NCBI GenBank assembly: GCA_910578235.1
Contig: CAJTPP010000021.1
Span: 9,427 to 21,687, forward strand
Source of the DNA: an uncultured Clostridia bacterium
GTDB lineage: Bacteria > Bacillota > Clostridia > UBA1381
Direction of reading: 5' to 3'
DNA: 12,261 nucleotides
Both the position numbers and the translations under genes were made by a program. Numbering within the stretch: the stretch's first letter is position 1; the number at the start of each line of letters is the position of its first letter. Shown here one piece after another: positions 6,097 to 12,261 of the stretch. The notes below the pieces were generated by a model, which saw only the letters and a program-made list of their open reading frames with translations, was not told the DNA's origin and did not search any database.

Positions 6097-7230
6097 ATGA
6101 AATTAACATGCAGTAAACCACAGCTTGTGGATATTATTAATACTGTTCAGAGAGCTATCGCTCCCAAAACAGCTCTTCCCATTCTTGAATGTATAAAAAT
6201 AGACGCGAACGGTGACGGAAATGTTGTTTTTACAGGTAACAATATTGATATATGTATTGAATATAATACAGAATGTAATGTTACAGAGGGAGGCACTATA
6301 GCTCTTGCTTCTAAAATGTTTGGTGAAATAGTACGCCGTCTTCCTGAGGGAGATGTTACTATAAGCGTTAATCCTTCAAATTTTGTAACTAAAATAAAAT
6401 GTGGTTCCAGTGAATTTAATATTCAGGGAATATCTCCGAATGAATTTCCTTCCGCTCCTATTCTTGATGAAAAATTCAGATTTACTCTTACTCAGAATAT
6501 TCTGAAAAAACTTATAAGAAAAACTATAGCGTTTGTTTCGCAGAATGAGGGCAAAAAGCCAGTTCTTACAGGCGCTCTGTTTGAAATAAAAAATAATTGT
6601 CTTAATGTTGTAGCATCAGACGGACATAGACTTGCTGTCGTAAAGGAAGAAATAAAGGAAAATATCAGCAGTACTAAATTTATTGTTCCGGGAATGACGC
6701 TTCGTGAAATGCTTAAAATTCTCAGAGACGAGGAGGAAAAAGTTGATATAATAGTTTCGGACAGAATAGTTTTGTTTGATTTTGGTTATTATCAGCTGTA
6801 TTCCAGACTTCTTGACGGTGAATTTTTGAAATATGATGCTATTATATCAGCTGTAAATACAATAAATGTTGTCGCCGAGAAGAGATATATTATAGATTCT
6901 CTTGAAAGGGCGCAACTGCTTATCAATGACGATATTTCAGCTAAGTCTGAAAATAAGGTTCCTGTGCGTTTTAATATAGCGTATGATAAAATTGATGTGT
7001 CATGTATAACAGGTAAGGGTCAGGTTAATGATACCGTGAATGTTGATCTTGACGGAGGAGAACTGCTTATAGGCTTTAACTGCAGGTTTTTGCTTGACGC
7101 TCTTTCGGCGTGTGATGAAGATAAGGTTAAAATGGAATTTTCCGCTCCTACAAGCGGCTGTTTTATAAGAAGCGTAAGCGGTGACGACTCTTATATATAT
7201 ATGATACTGCCGGTAAGACTTTATAATTAA
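6097..7230 (+). CDS. dnaN: DNA polymerase III beta subunit (sliding clamp)
   Basis: Forms the ring that tethers DNA polymerase III and other repair proteins to DNA. The 377-residue protein is of normal length for three clamp domains. Recognisable segments are KTALPILECI (24-33), GISPNEFPS (111-119), ASDGHRLAVV (173-182), SRLLDGEFLKYDAII (236-250), IGFNCRFLLDAL (325-336) and the C-terminal MILPVRL (369-375), which lines the partner-binding pocket. Start choice: an in-frame TTG at 6091 lies only 3 nt from the AAGGAG (6082-6087), whereas the ATG at 6097 lies 9 nt away and gives the family-like N-terminus MKLTCSK. The ATG is therefore preferred. It heads a close-packed operon with the hydrolase, hemZ and helicase-loader genes (gaps of 15 nt, 3 nt and an 11-nt overlap). 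Confidence 0.97.
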   Translation: MKLTCSKPQLVDIINTVQRAIAPKTALPILECIKIDANGDGNVVFTGNNIDICIEYNTECNVTEGGTIALASKMFGEIVRRLPEGDVTISVNPSNFVTKIKCGSSEFNIQGISPNEFPSAPILDEKFRFTLTQNILKKLIRKTIAFVSQNEGKKPVLTGALFEIKNNCLNVVASDGHRLAVVKEEIKENISSTKFIVPGMTLREMLKILRDEEEKVDIIVSDRIVLFDFGYYQLYSRLLDGEFLKYDAIISAVNTINVVAEKRYIIDSLERAQLLINDDISAKSENKVPVRFNIAYDKIDVSCITGKGQVNDTVNVDLDGGELLIGFNCRFLLDALSACDEDKVKMEFSAPTSGCFIRSVSGDDSYIYMILPVRLYN

Positions 7231-7245
7231 TAAGGATTTGATATT

Positions 7246-7875
7246 ATGAAAATAAAAACCTTAAATAATTATTATAATGATGAAAATACTTATATTGTTT
7301 ATGATGAGATTACAAAGAACGGAGTTGTTATAGATCCGGGATATAAGTGTGAGGGAATATTAAAAACCGCGTCTGATGATGAAATTAATATAAAATATAT
7401 TCTTATTACGCATTGTCACTATGATCACATTTCTGATCTTGAGTCTTTAAGAGAAAAGACAAAGGCTCTGCTTGTAAGCGGTAAAAACGCTGTGGTTAAT
7501 ATCGGAAAGCCTGAAATTAATCATTCTGTTTTTGGACTTGGTTATGAGCTTAGGGCAAAGAAGAGCGAAATAATATTAAATGATAATGAAAGTCTGACAG
7601 TTGACGGTCTTAATATAAAATGCATTTATACTCCCGGTCATACTGACTGCGGTGTATGCTATATTTTTAATGATAAAAATATATTTACGGGAGACACGCT
7701 GTTTTTAAGAAGCATAGGAAGATATGATCTTCCCACCGGAAACGGAGACGAGCTTGTAAATTCCATTAAAACAAGATTGTATACTCTTGATGATGAAACA
7801 ATGGTTTTTCCGGGACATGGCGGACAGACTTCAATAGGTTATGAAAAAAAATTCAATATGTATGTAAAGGGTTAA
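7246..7875 (+). CDS. Metallo-beta-lactamase-fold hydrolase (glyoxalase II-like)
   Basis: Cytosolic metal-dependent hydrolase of 209 residues, resembling the short YqgX/GloB2-like group often annotated as hydroxyacylglutathione hydrolase. The substrate cannot be told from sequence. The metal ligands are all present: HCHYDH at 56-61 (H56, H58, D60, H61), H132 in TPGHTDCG, D150 in FTGDTLF and H191 in FPGHGG. SIGRYDLPTG (156-165) is typical of the group. It lacks the C-terminal substrate-binding domain of classical glyoxalase II, as do other short members. AAGGA at 7232-7236 lies 9 nt before the ATG. It begins 15 nt after dnaN and ends 3 nt before hemZ, so it is part of the same operon. Confidence 0.9.
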   Translation: MKIKTLNNYYNDENTYIVYDEITKNGVVIDPGYKCEGILKTASDDEINIKYILITHCHYDHISDLESLREKTKALLVSGKNAVVNIGKPEINHSVFGLGYELRAKKSEIILNDNESLTVDGLNIKCIYTPGHTDCGVCYIFNDKNIFTGDTLFLRSIGRYDLPTGNGDELVNSIKTRLYTLDDETMVFPGHGGQTSIGYEKKFNMYVKG

Positions 7876-7878
7876 AAA

Positions 7879-9333
7879 ATGGTAATTGTCCAGAATGGTT
7901 ATGAATGTGATTATGAAATGAAGCTTTTTTATAAGCTTTTTTTCAATATAGAAGAAGATATTCATGTATATTCAAATTTTGAATATAGGGACAAACTTAT
8001 TAATGTGTACACAGAAATAATCTATAAGGACGATATATATACTGACGATTATTATTATAGTTTTGATACGGAAAATCAAAAAAAGCAGTTTATAAAAAAA
8101 ATATTTACAGCTTCATGTACTAAATCATTTTGTCACGCGGCAAAGAAAATAAAAAATATAAATCTTCCATGGGGAGTAATGTGCGGAATACGTCCCGCAA
8201 AAATAGTACGCGAACTTATGGACGAAGGATATAATGATAAGGATGTTGTGGAGATACTTAAAGATATTTATGAGGTGTCTGATGAGAAGATAAGACTTGC
8301 TCACACTGTCGCCAAAAATGAAAAGATATTGCTTGATAAAATAGGAGAAAAAAGCGTAAGTGTTTATATAGGCATCCCTTTTTGTCCTACCCGCTGTCTG
8401 TATTGCTCGTTTGTATCAACAGATATAAGAGTAAGCGGTAAATATATGGACGGGTTTGTTCAAAAGTTATTGATTGAAATTGAGAAAACTGCTGATGTGA
8501 TAAGTAGAATGGGCGCTTATGTTGAAAATATTTATATAGGCGGAGGAACACCGACAACTCTTGAGCCGCGTCATCTGAAAAGCATTTTTGATTGTATTAA
8601 AAATAATTTTAATTTTGATAGGATAAAGGAGTTTACTCTTGAGGCGGGGAGACCTGATACTATAACGCGTGAAAAACTGATTGAGGCAAAAAACGGCGGT
8701 GTTAACAGAATAAGTATAAATCCTCAGACAATGAATGAGGTTACTTTGAAAAAAGTGAGAAGAAGTCATACACCTGATATGGTAAAGAAATGTTTTGCTA
8801 TGGCGCGTGAAATCGGTTTTGATAATATAAATATGGATTTGATCGCGGGACTTCCCGATGAAACTCCTGATATGTTTAAATACAGTATAGATGAACTTGT
8901 AAAACTTGATCCTGAAAATATAACTGTTCATTCAATGTCAGTAAAGCGTGCCGCATCATTAAGATTTACTGATACCGAGCTTGCGAAAGCAAATGATATG
9001 AATGATATGCTTTCATATGCTCAGCATGTGATGGAGAAAACTGGGAGAAAGCCGTATTATATGTATAGGCAGAAGAATATTTCCGGAAATTTGGAAAATG
9101 TCGGTTATGCGAAAGACGGATATATGAGTACTTATAATATAAATATTATGGAAGAAAAACAGACTATAATAGCTCTTGGCGGCGGCGGATCGACAAAAAT
9201 CGTTATGAATGACAGAATAGAAAGAATATTTAATTTTAAAGATCCTCTGGAATATATAAAACGCTTTGATGAAATTTTGAAAAAGAAAGATGAAATACTT
9301 GAAATAATCGGAGATGAAAATAATGGAAAATGA
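7879..9333 (+). CDS. hemZ: HemZ-type radical SAM protein (oxygen-independent coproporphyrinogen III oxidase-like)
   Basis: Radical SAM enzyme of the HemN/HemW superfamily, HemZ branch. The branch is named for oxygen-independent coproporphyrinogen dehydrogenation, but the reaction of individual members is often unproven, and no other haem gene lies in this window. The 484-residue protein has an N-terminal extension of about 155 residues with LPWGVMCGIRPAKIV (96-110), a hallmark of HemZ. It is followed by the radical SAM core: GIPFCPTRCLYCSF (165-178) with the iron-sulfur cysteines C169, C173 and C176, GGGTPT (221-226), EAGRPDTIT (255-263), ISINPQTM (278-285), NMDLIAGLPDE (318-328) and GGGGSTK (434-440). 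The ATG at 7879 is preceded by AAAGGG at 7866-7871 inside the hydrolase gene. The last 11 nt overlap the helicase-loader gene. Confidence 0.92.
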   Translation: MVIVQNGYECDYEMKLFYKLFFNIEEDIHVYSNFEYRDKLINVYTEIIYKDDIYTDDYYYSFDTENQKKQFIKKIFTASCTKSFCHAAKKIKNINLPWGVMCGIRPAKIVRELMDEGYNDKDVVEILKDIYEVSDEKIRLAHTVAKNEKILLDKIGEKSVSVYIGIPFCPTRCLYCSFVSTDIRVSGKYMDGFVQKLLIEIEKTADVISRMGAYVENIYIGGGTPTTLEPRHLKSIFDCIKNNFNFDRIKEFTLEAGRPDTITREKLIEAKNGGVNRISINPQTMNEVTLKKVRRSHTPDMVKKCFAMAREIGFDNINMDLIAGLPDETPDMFKYSIDELVKLDPENITVHSMSVKRAASLRFTDTELAKANDMNDMLSYAQHVMEKTGRKPYYMYRQKNISGNLENVGYAKDGYMSTYNINIMEEKQTIIALGGGGSTKIVMNDRIERIFNFKDPLEYIKRFDEILKKKDEILEIIGDENNGK

Positions 9334-10309
9334 GAGAGCGTTAAATAAAATAATGGACGAGTACGAGGAACTTCGTATGAATGCTGCAAATGAAAGAAAA
9401 AAACGCATTGATGAGGTTAATAAAAGATTTCCGCGTATAGCTGAAATTGACAAAGAAATTTTTAGACGGGGACTTGAAAATACAAATAATATTTTAAAAA
9501 ATCCTGAAAAAAAGGATGAGTTTAACGCGGATTTTAAAGAAAATTTAAAAAGACTAAATGCTGAAAAAAATAAAATAATAAGTGAAAATAATATTTTTCC
9601 CGATTATGACAAATATCATTATGTCTGTAAAATATGCTGTGATACAGGTTATGACGAAAAGGGAAAAAAATGCGGATGCTTTAAACAGCGTCTTATTAAC
9701 GAGGCCTATTCAATGTCGAATATGGAGGATATAATAAAAAAACAGAATTTTGACACGTTTTCTTTTGATTATTATTCAAAAGAGTCGTCTGACGGTACAA
9801 TATCTTCGTTTGAAAATATGACTAAAATTTATAATAACTGTAAAAAGTTTTGTGAAAATTTTGAAAATAGTGAGAAAAGTCTTGTTTTTTATGGTCCTAC
9901 AGGACTTGGAAAAACATTTCTTTCCAGTGCGATTGCAAAGGAGATAATGGACAGGGGAAAAACTGTTGCTTATGTGAGAGCTACAAAATTATTTTCAGTT
10001 TATGAGGATTATAAATTCGGCAGAAATACAGATAAAGCTTTAATTGATAATCTTTATAATTGTGATTTACTTATTATAGACGATCTTGGTACTGAGCCTT
10101 TTAACAAGAATAATATTTCATTTTTGTTTGATATTGTAAATGAGCGTATAGCGTCGGAGAAAAAGATAATTATAAATACAAATTTGCAGATAAGTGAAAT
10201 TACAAAAATTTATAGCACGCGTTTTACATCAAGATTATATGAATATTTTATGTTTTATAAATTTTTTGGTGAAGATATAAGAATACAGAAATTAAAAAAT
10301 AATAGTTAA
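9323..10309 (+). CDS. DnaI/DnaC-family ATPase, probable replicative helicase loader
   Basis: AAA+ ATPase of the DnaC/DnaI/IstB group, 328 residues. A charged, helical N-terminal half (about 5-90) is followed by a cysteine cluster, CKICC at 102-106 and CGC at 117-119, a likely zinc site. The ATPase domain has GPTGLGKT (191-198, Walker A), DLLIIDDLG (248-256, Walker B), INTNL (284-288, sensor 1) and STRFTSRL (298-305, arginine-finger region). Members with this N-terminal cysteine cluster in Clostridia are usually taken as helicase loaders, which suits a place beside dnaA and dnaN. An IstB-like transposition helper is less likely because no transposase is near. Start: ATG at 9323, 9 nt after GGAG (9310-9313). 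The ATG at 9314 directly abuts that site and is rejected. It overlaps hemZ by 11 nt and ends the operon. Confidence 0.88.
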   Translation: MENERALNKIMDEYEELRMNAANERKKRIDEVNKRFPRIAEIDKEIFRRGLENTNNILKNPEKKDEFNADFKENLKRLNAEKNKIISENNIFPDYDKYHYVCKICCDTGYDEKGKKCGCFKQRLINEAYSMSNMEDIIKKQNFDTFSFDYYSKESSDGTISSFENMTKIYNNCKKFCENFENSEKSLVFYGPTGLGKTFLSSAIAKEIMDRGKTVAYVRATKLFSVYEDYKFGRNTDKALIDNLYNCDLLIIDDLGTEPFNKNNISFLFDIVNERIASEKKIIINTNLQISEITKIYSTRFTSRLYEYFMFYKFFGEDIRIQKLKNNS

Positions 10310-10310
10310 C

Positions 10311-10344
10311 AAAAAAACTGCTATATTTTTATAGCAGTTTTTTT
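10311..10344. terminator. Bidirectional terminator between the helicase-loader and lipoprotein genes
   Basis: A perfect 15-bp stem, 10311-10325 (seven A then CTGCTATA) with 10330-10344, around a TTTT loop. Being A-rich then T-rich, it can end + strand transcripts of the dnaN operon and minus-strand transcripts of the lipoprotein gene. Its sequence closely resembles the rnpB terminator. Confidence 0.9.
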
Positions 10345-10355
10345 GTTGGCAATTA

Positions 10356-10670
10356 TTATTTGTCGTTGTTGTTAGCGTCATTTACACCTACCGCGTCGCC
10401 GGCACCTTCAACTACATCACCTACCGCGTCGCCAGCACCTTCAACTACATCACCGGCCGCGTCACCTACATCTTTTACCGCATTGCCTGCTGAGTCACCG
10501 GCATCCTTTACGTCATCAGAAACTTTGCCGTTGTTATTATTGGTAGTATTGTCTGTATTCTGAGTTGTTTTCGGAGTGGGTGTCGCTTTAGAAGATGAAT
10601 TATTCATTCCGCATGATGTAAGCATTGCCGCTACAATTGCGGATAATAAAATTAATTTTAAATTTTTCAT
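10356..10670 (-). CDS. Small repeat-containing lipoprotein, function unknown
   Basis: A 104-residue exported protein. Residues 1-20 are a lipoprotein signal peptide (basic MKNLK, hydrophobic LILLSAIVAAM) with the lipobox LTSC, so C20 would be lipidated and the protein anchored outside the membrane. Residues 21-50 are a Ser/Thr/Asn/Pro-rich flexible linker. Residues 56-97 are four 11-residue repeats of the type DxGDAxGDVVE, rich in Gly, Ala, Asp and Val and strongly acidic, which may form an amphipathic helix. The tail is Asn/Asp-rich. I recognise no family. AGGAGG-like GGAGGA (10683-10678, minus strand) lies 7 nt from the ATG. The minus-strand frame is preferred over the overlapping + frame because of its start, ribosome site and lipobox. 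Confidence 0.8.
   Translation of the reverse strand: MKNLKLILLSAIVAAMLTSCGMNNSSSKATPTPKTTQNTDNTTNNNNGKVSDDVKDAGDSAGNAVKDVGDAAGDVVEGAGDAVGDVVEGAGDAVGVNDANNNDK
10386..10517. repeat. 33-bp tandem repeat, four units, inside the lipoprotein gene
   Basis: Units at 10386-10418 and 10419-10451 differ by one base. Units at 10452-10484 and 10485-10517 are degenerate. The 33-bp period equals the 11-residue protein repeat. Recent duplication of the first two units is the simplest reading. Confidence 0.85.
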
Positions 10671-10762
10671 TTTTATTTCCTCCGTTATTGATTTGATACA
10701 TAGTTAGTATTATCATTATTTTATATTTTATTAATTTATTTTTTAAAAATTATATTTTTTTG

Positions 10763-10788
10763 GGAACAAAAATGGTTTTTATTACGTC
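10763..10788 (+). promoter_or_regulatory. Possible ECF-sigma promoter of the stalk-domain gene
   Basis: GGAAC (10763-10767), a 17-bp gap, then CGTC (10785-10788). This resembles extracytoplasmic-function sigma promoters (-35 with AAC, -10 with CGTC or CGTA). The predicted start near 10794 leaves about 42 nt to the ATG. I see no good sigma-A promoter in the same stretch. Short motifs in AT-rich DNA can arise by chance. Confidence 0.4.
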
Positions 10789-10835
10789 TAACAATGTGTA
10801 AGGTAATTACAAACAAGGAAAAAGGAGAAAATAAA

Positions 10836-12041
10836 ATGAAAAAAAATTTAATTGCTTTAATGACAGTAGTTTCAATACTTGCTTCAGGTGCCGCAGTATT
10901 AGCTGATGAAATACCTGCCGCAACTATTGAACCCACAGCAGACAAAATTATGAATGTACCTGCTCAGCCCGACACACCGTTTGAGGACAGAATTCAGGGA
11001 GATGTAATGCTTATATCAGGTGATACGCCTGTAGATGCTCCTGTTTCAATTCCAAGCTATGTGTCAAAGACTGTAACAGTTACAGAAATAGGTGATGGCA
11101 GAATTTCAACAACGGTTAACGCTGAAGATAAGGAAAATCCTGAAAATACAATTAACTATACAGTTACAGATGATACTATTGTATTGGGATATGCCAATGG
11201 GGCTGTAAAAGATGTCAAGGATATAAAGGCAGGGGACAAAATAACAGTATATTCAAACGCATACGCTCCGGCACCGCTTATTCTTCCTCCGCAGTATCAG
11301 GCTGACGTGATTTTTGTTGAGGATAATCTTGAATTGGATTCACTGAGATTTGCTGATGTGGATACATATTTATCAGATGGTGAAACGCTTGTAAATGCGG
11401 CTAATACACTTGCTCTTAATATCGATAAGGATACGGAAATAGTTGACAGAGAAGGAAAAAAGGTTGAGGCTGACAAAATAGCAAACAAGGATCTTGCTGT
11501 AGTTTATATGTCTTCAACAAAGAGTATTCCGGCTCAGACAACACCTATTAAAATAGTTGTTCTTGGTGATAACGAAACAGCTCTTAAGCAGATAGAAGCG
11601 GCGAAGAACGAAGCAAATGCTACACCTGCTCCGACAGTAACTCCTGAGGCTACAACAGCTCCTGAAAATACAGATGTTATTTTAAAAGATGTAAAATCTG
11701 TAAAAATAGGTGACAAATCTATTGAAAATATATATTTCAAAGAGGATCAGACTCTTATGGTTCCTTTAAGATCAATTGCTGAAAGCCTTAATTTTACTGT
11801 TGAATGGGATGGTGAGCTTAAAGCTGTTATGCTTAACAGCGGAATTTACAGTATTAAGATTGGTGAAAATGCTTATGTAAAAGGAAGAATGATGCCTCAG
11901 CAGCTTTCATCTGCTCCTGAAATTAAGAGCGATGATTTAACATATGTTCCGTTTGAGTATTTTACAGAAATACTTGAAGCTGATGCAACAAATAGTGGAA
12001 ATGTAGTTGAATTAAAATATTCATCAACAGAAGCTGAATAA
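10836..12041 (+). CDS. Exported protein with copper-amine-oxidase-N-like (stalk) domain
   Basis: A 401-residue secreted protein. The Sec signal peptide covers 1-23 (MKKNLIALM basic then hydrophobic, cleavage predicted at VLA-DE). Residues 75-245 contain two similar-looking beta-rich stretches (for example ITVYSNAYAPAPLI and LAVVYMSSTKSIPA) that I cannot assign to a family. Residues 258-279 are a Thr/Pro/Ala linker. Residues 298-395 match the copper amine oxidase N-terminal domain common in Clostridia (LMVPLRSIAESLNFTVEWDG, then a KAVMLNSG strand and VPFEYFTEIL). Despite the name, this domain is non-enzymatic and likely structural or wall-associated. Start: the ATG at 10836 has AAAGGAG at 10821-10827. 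A longer frame from 10794 would disrupt the signal peptide. No sortase motif or membrane anchor is seen at the C-terminus. Confidence 0.85.
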   Translation: MKKNLIALMTVVSILASGAAVLADEIPAATIEPTADKIMNVPAQPDTPFEDRIQGDVMLISGDTPVDAPVSIPSYVSKTVTVTEIGDGRISTTVNAEDKENPENTINYTVTDDTIVLGYANGAVKDVKDIKAGDKITVYSNAYAPAPLILPPQYQADVIFVEDNLELDSLRFADVDTYLSDGETLVNAANTLALNIDKDTEIVDREGKKVEADKIANKDLAVVYMSSTKSIPAQTTPIKIVVLGDNETALKQIEAAKNEANATPAPTVTPEATTAPENTDVILKDVKSVKIGDKSIENIYFKEDQTLMVPLRSIAESLNFTVEWDGELKAVMLNSGIYSIKIGENAYVKGRMMPQQLSSAPEIKSDDLTYVPFEYFTEILEADATNSGNVVELKYSSTEAE

Positions 12042-12050
12042 TAAAAAATA

Positions 12051-12079
12051 AAAATGACTGCTTCGGCAGTCATTTTTTT
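12051..12079. terminator. Intrinsic terminator with a UUCG loop, between convergent genes
   Basis: AAAATGACTGC (12051-12061) pairs with GCAGTCATTTT (12066-12076) around TTCG, followed by a T-run to 12079. The A-rich bases before it (12042-12054) give a T-rich tail for minus-strand transcripts too, so it can also serve the RsmF-like gene. Confidence 0.9.
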
Positions 12080-12123
12080 ATGTAATATAAATTTTTTTAT
12101 TTTTATATAAAGATGAAATTTTA

Positions 12124-12261
12124 TTAAATGCTTTTTAATCTCATATATTTGGGAAAATGATTTTTTAATATCCCGTTTGACGCTTTTCCCCAGCCTATAG
12201 GAAAATTGTTTACTGTTACGGCGCACCAGCCTTTTTCATTACATTCTATTGTTTCGCCAAT
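12124..12261 (-). CDS. C-terminal fragment of an RsmF-like rRNA (cytosine-C5) methyltransferase, cut by the window edge
   Basis: Reading the minus strand from the window end gives 45 in-frame residues ending in TAA (12126-12124). They include GWCAVTVNNFPIGWGKASN and then GILKNHFPKYMR. This pattern (PIGWGK, NGILKNHYPK, then an arginine) is typical of the RNA-binding C-terminal domain of Firmicute RsmF/YebU-type NOL1/NOP2/Sun methyltransferases, which make 5-methylcytosine in 16S rRNA. The catalytic part is outside the window, so activity cannot be judged. The gene is convergent with the stalk-domain gene and shares its terminator. Confidence 0.78.
   Translation of the reverse strand: MGETIECNEKGWCAVTVNNFPIGWGKASNGILKNHFPKYMRLKSI

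Noticed and set aside
10386..10517. CRISPR-like array
   Set aside because: The 33-bp repeats are contiguous, with no spacers, and are in frame with an 11-residue protein repeat.
10360..10563. Plus-strand frame rich in Ser, Pro and Thr repeats
   Set aside because: It is the complement of the 33-bp repeats of the minus-strand lipoprotein, with no ribosome binding site; the minus frame has a start, Shine-Dalgarno and lipobox.
10684..10760. Promoter of the lipoprotein gene
   Set aside because: TATAAT-like sequences exist on the minus strand (for example 10754-10749), but none has a convincing -35 at the right distance.

Overview
The window looks like the chromosomal replication-origin region of a low-G+C Firmicute, most likely a member of the Clostridia. 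The evidence is AT-rich DNA, AGGAGG-type ribosome binding sites, TrmK-Nif3 and HemZ genes, a DnaI/DnaC-type helicase loader with a cysteine cluster, and a class A RNase P RNA. No genus can be assigned from the sequence alone. All products named here are recognised from sequence motifs; no database search was run.

Layout, left to right. (1) 1-1134: the 3' part of serS and its terminator. (2) 1135-1583: a gene-free region with eight exact or near-exact DnaA boxes and an inverted repeat. (3) 1584-3015: trmK and a short Nif3-family gene, overlapping. (4) 3012-3415: rnpB (RNase P RNA) with its own promoter, whose -35 overlaps the nif3 stop codon, and its own terminator. (5) 3417-3631: an unassigned small-RNA transcription unit with a near-consensus promoter, a long closing helix and an intrinsic terminator. 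(6) 4346-3630, minus strand: a FabG-like short-chain reductase, divergent from dnaA. (7) 4540-5859: dnaA. (8) 5858-6082: a second DnaA-box cluster followed by six DnaA-trio-like triplets and an AT-only tract, the best candidate for the unwinding site. (9) 6097-10309: dnaN, a glyoxalase II-like hydrolase, hemZ and a DnaI/DnaC-like ATPase, tightly packed and ending at a strong bidirectional terminator. (10) 10356-10670, minus: a small lipoprotein with 11-residue repeats. (11) 10836-12041: an exported protein with a copper-amine-oxidase-N (stalk) domain, behind a possible ECF-sigma promoter. (12) 12124-12261, minus: the C-terminal end of an RsmF-like rRNA cytosine methyltransferase.

Functional logic. 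Initiator (DnaA), sliding clamp (DnaN) and probable helicase loader sit together around an apparently bipartite origin whose two DnaA-box clusters are about 4.3 kb apart. Hand counts of G and C on the + strand change from balanced in dnaA to G-rich in dnaN and hemZ, which fits bidirectional replication starting between dnaA and dnaN. The surroundings are not the classical rpmH-rnpA-dnaA-dnaN-recF-gyrB order: RNase P RNA lies upstream of dnaA, and hydrolase and hemZ genes follow dnaN.

The most interesting candidates for undescribed biology are the approximately 180-nt RNA at 3452-3631, the split origin, and the divergent DNA-binding signature of DnaA.
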